Below are positions 4,881 to 8,820 of a stretch of DNA of 8,820 nucleotides, piece after piece. Under the pieces are notes generated by a model that was not told where the DNA came from, made no database searches, and saw only the letters and a list, made by a program, of their open reading frames with translations. The stretch comes from JBOFLG01 sp051657745 (lineage in GTDB: Bacteria > Actinomycetota > Actinomycetes > Actinomycetales > Dermatophilaceae), in the NCBI GenBank assembly GCA_051657745.1, contig JBOFLG010000200.1, positions 1 through 8,820 on the forward strand. The letters run 5' to 3'. A program made the position numbers and the translations under genes. Position 1 is the stretch's first letter; every line of letters starts with the position of its first letter.

Positions 4881-6038
4881 GTGCGCGTCGCGGTCGTCAC
4901 CGAGTCGTTTCTGCCCACGCTGAATGGAGTCACCACCAGCGTGTGCCGCGTCGTTGAGTGCCTGACCGCTGCCGGACACGAGGTGCTCGTGGTGGCCCCC
5001 CGGCCCGCGCCACGGGAGTACCACGGGGTTTCGGTGGCCACCGTGCCGTCGGTCTCGGTGCGGGCGTTCCCGACCGGGATGCCGACCCGCGCGATCCGTG
5101 CCGCGCTGGCCAGTTTCGGGCCGGATGTCGTCCACGTCGCCTCGCCGTTCGTCGTCGGGGCCCGCGCGCTCCACGACGCCGCCGCACTCGGGGTGCCTGC
5201 GGTGGCGATCTACCAGACCGACATGCCGAGCTACCTGGCGCAGCACGGCCCGGGGCGCATCGGGAGCGGCGCCGCCTCGGCGGCATGGCGCTGGATCCAG
5301 CGAGTGCACGGGCTGGCGGCCCTCACCCTCGCCCCGTCGTCAGCGACGGTCGCCGAACTGAACGCGCACGGCATCCGTACCACCGCCCGCTGGGGGCGCG
5401 GGGTGGACTCGGCACTGTTCCACCCGGACCGCCGCGGCAGAGTCGGTGCGACCCGGGCCGAACTCGCGCCCGACGGCGAGGTGCTCGTCGGCTACGTCGG
5501 GCGGCTGGCGCCCGAGAAGGAGTTGGGCCGCCTCGAGGAGGTCGCGCGCATCCCCGGTACCCGCCTCGTCATCATCGGCGACGGCCCGAGCCGGGTCGAC
5601 ACCGCGGTCCGGCTCGCCGAGGCGGTGGCCACGATGCCCCGGCGGCCCAACCGGTCACCGGTGCTGCTCGGCCAGCGCGCCGGAACGGCTCTCGCCGACG
5701 CGTACGCCACGCTCGACGTGTTCGTGCACCCGGGGACCCGCGAGACGTTCGGGCAGACCCTCCAGGAGGCGGCGGCATCCGGGCTCCCGGTGGTGGCTCC
5801 GGCTCGCGGTGGCCCGCTCGACCTGGTCGAGCACGGCCGCACCGGGTTGCTCTTCGACCCCGACCAGCTCGGCGAACTGGGCGACTGTGTCAGCGCGCTG
5901 GTGGCCGACCGCGCGGCGCGGGAGCGGATGGGCGCAGCCGGCCGACACGCGGTGTCGGCACGGACCTGGCCGTCGGTGGTCGACCAGCTCGTCGGTCACT
6001 ACCGGGCCGTGACCAGCACGACGCGGGCTGCGGCCTGA
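4881..6038 (+). CDS. GT4-family glycosyltransferase, MgtA/PimB-like mannosyltransferase
   Basis: Predicted retaining GT-B glycosyltransferase at the inner face of the membrane that moves a sugar, probably mannose from GDP-mannose, to a lipid or glycan acceptor. The 385-residue product starts VRVAVVTESFLPTLNGVTTS, the GT4 opening with the glycine-rich acceptor loop (N15-G16-V17), followed by PDVVHVASP and YQTDMPSYL. The donor half has GYVGRLAPEKE at 204-214 (phosphate-binding R208 and K213), IIGDGPSR, and HPGTRETFGQTLQE at 283-296 with the E-x7-E pair E288/E296. No signal peptide or membrane helix is seen. GTG 4881 is chosen because the longer frame to 4725 adds 52 residues of non-conserved sequence. 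The linker at about 241-266 looks longer than usual. manC nearby supplies GDP-mannose, which supports a mannosyltransferase role; the acceptor is unknown. Confidence 0.88.
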   Translation: MRVAVVTESFLPTLNGVTTSVCRVVECLTAAGHEVLVVAPRPAPREYHGVSVATVPSVSVRAFPTGMPTRAIRAALASFGPDVVHVASPFVVGARALHDAAALGVPAVAIYQTDMPSYLAQHGPGRIGSGAASAAWRWIQRVHGLAALTLAPSSATVAELNAHGIRTTARWGRGVDSALFHPDRRGRVGATRAELAPDGEVLVGYVGRLAPEKELGRLEEVARIPGTRLVIIGDGPSRVDTAVRLAEAVATMPRRPNRSPVLLGQRAGTALADAYATLDVFVHPGTRETFGQTLQEAAASGLPVVAPARGGPLDLVEHGRTGLLFDPDQLGELGDCVSALVADRAARERMGAAGRHAVSARTWPSVVDQLVGHYRAVTSTTRAAA

Positions 6039-6075
6039 CCCGCAAGGCTCACCTTTTCCGCCCGCGCCCGAAACC

Positions 6076-6114
6076 TTCATCTTCGCGCCGGTTCCGAACC
6101 CACCCGAAGATGAA
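6076..6114. terminator. Stem-loop between convergent genes, likely bidirectional terminator
   Basis: TTCATCTTCG (6076-6085) is perfectly complementary to CGAAGATGAA (6105-6114). The 19-base loop contains a second small stem, GGTTC/GAACC (6090-6100). It lies in the 117-bp gap between the convergent GT4 and 2H phosphoesterase genes, where a shared terminator is expected. Neither side has a long U-run, which is common for terminators in very GC-rich genomes. Confidence 0.65.
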
Positions 6115-6147
6115 CTGTCCGGTGCCAACTCGGGCCAGCGAGAACGA

Positions 6148-6164
6148 CGGGCCGCTCAGGCCCG
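6148..6164. other. Small GC hairpin enclosing the stop codon of the 2H gene
   Basis: CGGGCC (6148-6153) and GGCCCG (6159-6164) pair around GCTCA. The minus-strand TGA stop of the 2H phosphoesterase (6158-6156) sits in the loop. It may add to termination of the trpS-side transcript, or may simply reflect GC-rich sequence. Confidence 0.35.
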
Positions 6165-6677
6165 GCGCGGCACGAGCGGGAAGGACGTGACGACCCGCCA
6201 GACGCCATCGGTGTCGTGTTGGTACAACTCGATGGCGGTGACTCGGAACTGACACCGAAAGCCGGCGAGCTGCTCGAAAGCGCGATCCAAGGCGTCGTCG
6301 TCGAGGTGATGGGCCACCGTGACGTGGGGGTGGTACGGAAAGTCAAGATGCCGTTCGACCGGTCCCGAGCGCACCGCCTTCTCCAGCAGCTCGCACTGCG
6401 AGATGCCGCGTGAGACCTGGACGAACACCACCGGCGATACCGGGCGAAACGTGCCGGTACCGGCCAGCACGATGTCGAACGCCGACATCGATGCCGCCAC
6501 AGTGTCAAGGTGCTGGGAGAACTCGTCGGCCACGTCGGGTTCGAGCGAGGTGGGCGGCAGCAGCGTGACATGCGGCGGAATGGCGTCCGCCACGGGGTCG
6601 CCGAACTGCTTGCGGGCCTGCTGCAGCTGGCTGCCCCAGGGCTCAGGGATGGTGACGGCGACGCCGTGCACTGACAT
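6156..6677 (-). CDS. 2H phosphoesterase ('2'-5' RNA ligase' family)
   Basis: Member of the LigT/2H superfamily, which cleaves or forms 2'-5' or cyclic phosphodiester bonds in RNA or nucleotides; the physiological substrate in actinobacteria is unknown. The 173-residue protein has the two hallmark motifs in the right places: PPHVTLLPP (H36 and T38) and HPHVTVAHH (H118 and T120), which together form the two-histidine active site in a pseudo-symmetric cleft. The ATG at 6677 is 11 bases after the trpS stop. A TAGGGT hexamer overlapping that stop could be a -10 box, and its AGGG a weak ribosome site. A 2H gene directly after trpS is, from memory, a common actinobacterial arrangement; whether it links to tRNA repair is inference. 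The name 'RNA ligase' overstates what is known. Confidence 0.9.
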   Translation of the reverse strand: MSVHGVAVTIPEPWGSQLQQARKQFGDPVADAIPPHVTLLPPTSLEPDVADEFSQHLDTVAASMSAFDIVLAGTGTFRPVSPVVFVQVSRGISQCELLEKAVRSGPVERHLDFPYHPHVTVAHHLDDDALDRAFEQLAGFRCQFRVTAIELYQHDTDGVWRVVTSFPLVPRRA

Positions 6678-6685
6678 GGGACCGG

Positions 6686-6691
6686 ACCCTA
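6686..6691 (-). promoter_or_regulatory. Possible -10 box for the 2H gene overlapping the trpS stop
   Basis: TAGGGT on the minus strand fits TANNNT and ends eight bases before the ATG at 6677. Its first three bases are the trpS stop codon. It could give a leaderless mRNA for the 2H gene independent of trpS, or the bases could serve only as stop codon and weak Shine-Dalgarno. Confidence 0.35.
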
Positions 6692-7714
6692 CCGGGCGGG
6701 CGCGAGCAAACCGACCGCATCACGGACCCGGGCCGTGGTGGCCTCGGCGAGCGCGCGAGCACGGTCGGCCCCGGCGGCCAGCATCCGATCGAGCTCGGCG
6801 GGGTCGTCGAGCAACTCGGTCATCCGGGAGCGGAACGGCTCGACCGCCGCGACCACGACGTCGGCGACCTCCTTCTTGAGGTCGCCGTAGCCGCGGCCAG
6901 CGAAACGCGCCTCCACCTCGACCAGCGGCGTGCCGGACAGGATCGAGTGGATGACGAGCAGATTCGAGACTCCCGGTTTGGTCTCGGGGTCGTAGCGCAC
7001 CTCGCCGCCAACATCGGTGACCGCCGAGCGGATCTTCTTGACGATGCGGGCCGTGTCATCGCTGAGCAGCACCAGGCCCTTGTCGGATGACGTGGAGCCG
7101 CTCATCTTCGCGGTCGGCTCCTGGAGGTCCATGATCTTGGCCGACTCCTTGACGATATACGGCTCGGGTACCGTGAGCAGCGGCCCGAACCGGGTGTTGA
7201 CCCGCTCGGCAAGGTCGCGGGTGATCTCGAGGTGTTGACGCTGATCCTCGCCCACCGGCACGTAGGCGGCGTCGTACATGAGGATGTCGGCCGCCATCAG
7301 TACCGGGTAGGTGAACAGTCCGACGTTGGCGTTCTGGCCGCGGGCGGTCTTGTCCTTGAACTGCGTCATCCGGTTCATCTCGCCCATCGCGGTCTGGCAC
7401 GCGAGCACCCAGGCGAGCTCGGGGTGGCGCACCACGTGGCTTTGGCAGAACACCGCCGACGTCGCCGGGTCGACCCCGCCGGCGATGAACTGCGCTGCGG
7501 TGACCCGAGTGCGGCGACGCACCACCTCGGGGTCGGTGGGCACGGTGAGGGCGTGCAGGTCGGCGACGAAGTAGTACGCGTCGAAGTCGGTCTGCAACGA
7601 GACCCAGTTCACCAGTGCGCCAAGGTAGTTGCCGAGGTGCAGCGAGTCGCTGGTCGGCTGCATCCCGGAGAGGATGCGTGGGCGGGCGTCGGTGGCGGGA
7701 GGACCGTCGGGCAT
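6689..7714 (-). CDS. trpS: Tryptophanyl-tRNA synthetase
   Basis: Charges tRNA-Trp with tryptophan using ATP; a class I homodimeric cytoplasmic enzyme. From ATG 7714-7712 it has 341 residues, the usual length. It begins with RILSGMQPTSDSLHLGNYLG, which carries the HIGH-type motif HLGN at 26-29. Conserved blocks follow: YYFVADLHALTV, MNRMTQFKDK, YPVLMAADILMYDA and VPVGEDQRQHLEITRDLA. The KMSKS-type loop reads KMSGS at 203-207, so the second Lys is Gly; this loop varies in actinobacterial TrpRS, so the enzyme is probably active. The frame stays open upstream through the 23-bp repeat to 8014, but that 100-residue extension is repeat-encoded and not TrpRS-like. A CAGAAT box six bases before the ATG supports the short start and a leaderless mRNA. 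galK is divergent. Confidence 0.97.
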   Translation of the reverse strand: MPDGPPATDARPRILSGMQPTSDSLHLGNYLGALVNWVSLQTDFDAYYFVADLHALTVPTDPEVVRRRTRVTAAQFIAGGVDPATSAVFCQSHVVRHPELAWVLACQTAMGEMNRMTQFKDKTARGQNANVGLFTYPVLMAADILMYDAAYVPVGEDQRQHLEITRDLAERVNTRFGPLLTVPEPYIVKESAKIMDLQEPTAKMSGSTSSDKGLVLLSDDTARIVKKIRSAVTDVGGEVRYDPETKPGVSNLLVIHSILSGTPLVEVEARFAGRGYGDLKKEVADVVVAAVEPFRSRMTELLDDPAELDRMLAAGADRARALAEATTARVRDAVGLLAPAR

Positions 7715-7720
7715 GGCGCC

Positions 7721-7726
7721 ATTCTG
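7721..7726 (-). promoter_or_regulatory. Candidate -10 box of a leaderless trpS promoter
   Basis: The minus strand reads CTGCCAGAATGGCGCCATG: an extended -10 (TGC then CAGAAT) ending six bases before the trpS ATG. The first base of the hexamer is the last base of the 23-bp array, so the -35 region and all upstream promoter DNA lie inside the repeats. Confidence 0.45.
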
Positions 7727-7901
7727 GCAGGCGCGACGCTCCCGCACCGGCAGGCGCGACGCTCCCGCACCGGCAGGCGCGACGCTCCCGCACCGGCAGG
7801 CGCGACGCTCCCGCACCGGCAGGCGCGACGCTCCCGCTCCGGCAGGCGCGACGCTCCCGCTCCGGCAGGCGCGAGGCTCCCCCTCTGGCAGGCGCGACGC
7901 T
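7726..7901. repeat. 23-bp tandem repeat array, 7.65 copies, between trpS and galK
   Basis: Copies start at 7726, 7749, 7772, 7795, 7818, 7841, 7864 and 7887 (the last a 15-base partial). The unit begins GGCAGGCGCGACGCTC. Copies 1-4 are identical and end GCACC, copies 5-6 end GCTCC, and copy 7 has several changes, so the array is homogeneous on the trpS side and degenerate toward galK. Each unit can form a weak hairpin (GGCGCG against CGCACC with one mismatch). There are no spacers between units. The array fills nearly the whole 202-bp divergent gap, from the trpS -10 box to two bases before the galK -10 box. Confidence 0.97.
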
Positions 7902-7903
7902 TC

Positions 7904-7909
7904 TAGACT
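7904..7909 (+). promoter_or_regulatory. Candidate -10 box of a leaderless galK promoter
   Basis: TAGACT, a TANNNT match, ends seven bases before the galK ATG, placing the expected transcription start at the ATG itself. There is no Shine-Dalgarno sequence. The -35 position falls within degenerate copy 7 of the 23-bp array. Confidence 0.55.
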
Positions 7910-7916
7910 TCGCGGC

Positions 7917-8820
7917 ATGCCCTGTGCCGCTGCCACCCATCGCGAGGTGTTCGGTACAGGACCGGCCGGCGTCTGGTCGGCACCGGGGCGGGTCAATCTC
8001 ATCGGGGAGCACACCGACTACAACGGCGGGCTGGTGCTCCCGATCGCGCTCCCGCAGCGCACCTCGGTCGCGGTGGCGATCCGTCAGGACGACCTGGTGC
8101 GGATGCACTCGGTGCAGACCGGCGACACCGTCTCGGTCGAGTTGTCGCAGATCGGCCCAGGCCAGCCTCGGGGGTGGGCCGCCTATGTGGCGGGCACGCT
8201 ATGGGCGGTGCGCGAGAACGGTGGTGGCGGCAGTGGGCTCGACATCACGGTCGACGGCGCGGTGCCGCTCGGGGCCGGGCTGTCCAGCTCGGCGGCCCTG
8301 GAGTGCGCGGTCGGCGCGGCGGCCAGCGACCTGTACGGGCTGGGATGGCTGGATGACGATGCCGGCCGGGCGCGGTTGGCCGCCGCCTGCGTGCGTGCCG
8401 AGAATGTGGTCGCGGGCGCGCCCACCGGTGGCATGGACCAGGCCGCGTCACTGCGCTGCCACGAGGGCCACGCCCTGCTGCTCGACTGCCGCAGCGGCGC
8501 CGTGGAGCACGTTCCCATCGACCTCGCCGCGTACGGCCTGGTACTGCTGGTCACCGACACCCGGGCAGCCCACGCGCTCGGCGACGGCCAGTACGGATCG
8601 CGGCGGGCGGCCTGCGAGCGGGCGGCCGCGCGGCTCGGGGTGGCGTCGTTGCGTGAGGTGGCAGCCGAGACGCTGGATGCCGCACTCGGCCAACTCGGCG
8701 AGTTCGGCCAGTCCAGGAGGCCCCACCAACTCGACGAACTCGGCACGCCCACCCACCTCACCGCGACCAGCAACCCCGAGGAACTCAGCAAGCCCGGCCG
8801 CCCCAGCAAGCCCAGCCAGC
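7917..8820 (+). CDS. galK: Galactokinase with a low-complexity insertion (3' end cut by window edge)
   Basis: Phosphorylates galactose to galactose-1-phosphate with ATP, the first committed step of the Leloir pathway; a GHMP-superfamily kinase. The 301 codons present show the galactokinase signature GRVNLIGEHTDYNGG at 24-38, the ATP-binding loop PLGAGLSSSAALE at 117-129, the GGMDQ motif with catalytic D174 at 171-175, and DTRAAHAL at 214-221 followed by RRAACERAA. After about residue 260, where homologues run into a helix ending in an RHVVTE-like motif, the sequence becomes Pro/Ser/Lys-rich (for example ELSKPGRPSKPSQ) for at least 40 residues, with rare AGG Arg codons. The frame is open to the window edge. 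This is either an in-frame repeat insertion in a surface loop or the start of a decayed C-terminus. ATG 7917 is supported by the TAGACT box seven bases before it. Confidence 0.93.
   Translation, partial: MPCAAATHREVFGTGPAGVWSAPGRVNLIGEHTDYNGGLVLPIALPQRTSVAVAIRQDDLVRMHSVQTGDTVSVELSQIGPGQPRGWAAYVAGTLWAVRENGGGGSGLDITVDGAVPLGAGLSSSAALECAVGAAASDLYGLGWLDDDAGRARLAAACVRAENVVAGAPTGGMDQAASLRCHEGHALLLDCRSGAVEHVPIDLAAYGLVLLVTDTRAAHALGDGQYGSRRAACERAAARLGVASLREVAAETLDAALGQLGEFGQSRRPHQLDELGTPTHLTATSNPEELSKPGRPSKPSQ
8688..8820. repeat. Repeat-like low-complexity block inside galK
   Basis: 8688-8709 is a 22-base hairpin-forming stretch (GGCCAACTCG against CGAGTTCGGCC with one mismatch). ACTCGGC and GTTCGGCC recur nearby, and GTTCGGCC also builds the intergenic array at 2760-2814. 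Toward the edge, CAGCAAGCCC occurs twice (8775-8820 region). An AGGAGG run at 8715-8720 is read as two rare Arg codons. The block continues out of the window, so its full extent is unknown. Confidence 0.6.

Noticed and set aside
2992..4923. A 643-residue plus-strand ORF, and similar long ORFs such as 1017-2597
   Set aside because: These are antisense shadows of manC, the unassigned gene, deoA and cdd, common in GC-rich DNA. Their translations are Arg/His/Gly- or Ser/Thr-rich with no family motif.
6044..6058. Possible iron-regulator-like half palindrome AAGGCTCACCTT
   Set aside because: It lies downstream of convergent genes, has only four-base arms and no flanking symmetry; chance is sufficient.
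7726..7901. CRISPR array
   Set aside because: Units are directly adjacent with no unique spacers, are only 23 bp long, and no cas gene is present.
6689..8014. A 441-residue reading of trpS starting at 8014
   Set aside because: The extra 100 residues are translated 23-bp repeats (three units make 69 bases, so the frame never closes) plus antisense galK. TrpRS of normal length begins at the ATG at 7714, next to a -10-like box.

Overview
The window is very GC-rich, uses GTG starts, shows almost no Shine-Dalgarno sequences and carries actinobacterial versions of every recognisable protein. It looks like chromosomal DNA of a high-GC Gram-positive actinomycete. The gene content (mannose-1-phosphate guanylyltransferase next to a nucleoside-salvage set, trpS next to a 2H phosphoesterase) recalls Micrococcales such as Microbacteriaceae, but I cannot fix the family.

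Layout. Positions 1-2601, minus strand: a pyrimidine/purine nucleoside salvage unit read cdd -> deoA -> add. Cytidine deaminase makes uridine, thymidine phosphorylase splits pyrimidine (deoxy)nucleosides, and adenosine deaminase makes inosine. The add gene runs off the left edge. deoA and add overlap by one base (TGATG). cdd and deoA are separated by 173 bp holding a 23-bp tandem duplication and a 19-bp near-palindrome. Positions 2602-2853: a scar-like stretch with a promoter-like box, about 35 codons that may be the start of a lost M20-type amidohydrolase gene, a six-codon overlapping mini-ORF and two sets of 9-bp repeats. Positions 2854-3933, minus: manC, which makes GDP-mannose. Positions 3934-4167: non-coding, with competing hairpins. 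Positions 4168-4698, minus: an unnamed actinobacterial protein, possibly DUF3800-like with an RNase H fold. Positions 4881-6038, plus: a GT4 glycosyltransferase of the MgtA/PimB type, a plausible user of the GDP-mannose from manC. Positions 6039-6155: a convergent gap with a stem-loop. Positions 6156-7714, minus: trpS, then a 2H phosphoesterase ('2'-5' RNA ligase' family). Positions 7715-7916: a divergent promoter region almost filled by 7.65 copies of a 23-bp tandem repeat. Positions 7917-8820, plus: galactokinase, cut by the right edge, with a repeat-derived insertion starting near residue 260.

Two things stand out. First, most genes have a TANNNT-like (or CANNNT) hexamer only 6-8 bases before the start codon and no Shine-Dalgarno sequence, which predicts leaderless mRNAs. 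Second, short tandem repeats occur at several places: between divergent promoters, between cdd and deoA, in the manC-cdd scar and inside the galK reading frame. Two independent arrays have the same 23-bp period and share the octamer CGACGCTC. I see no phage, transposase, CRISPR or classical defence cassette. The more novel material is the repeat family and the non-coding structures, not a new enzyme system.
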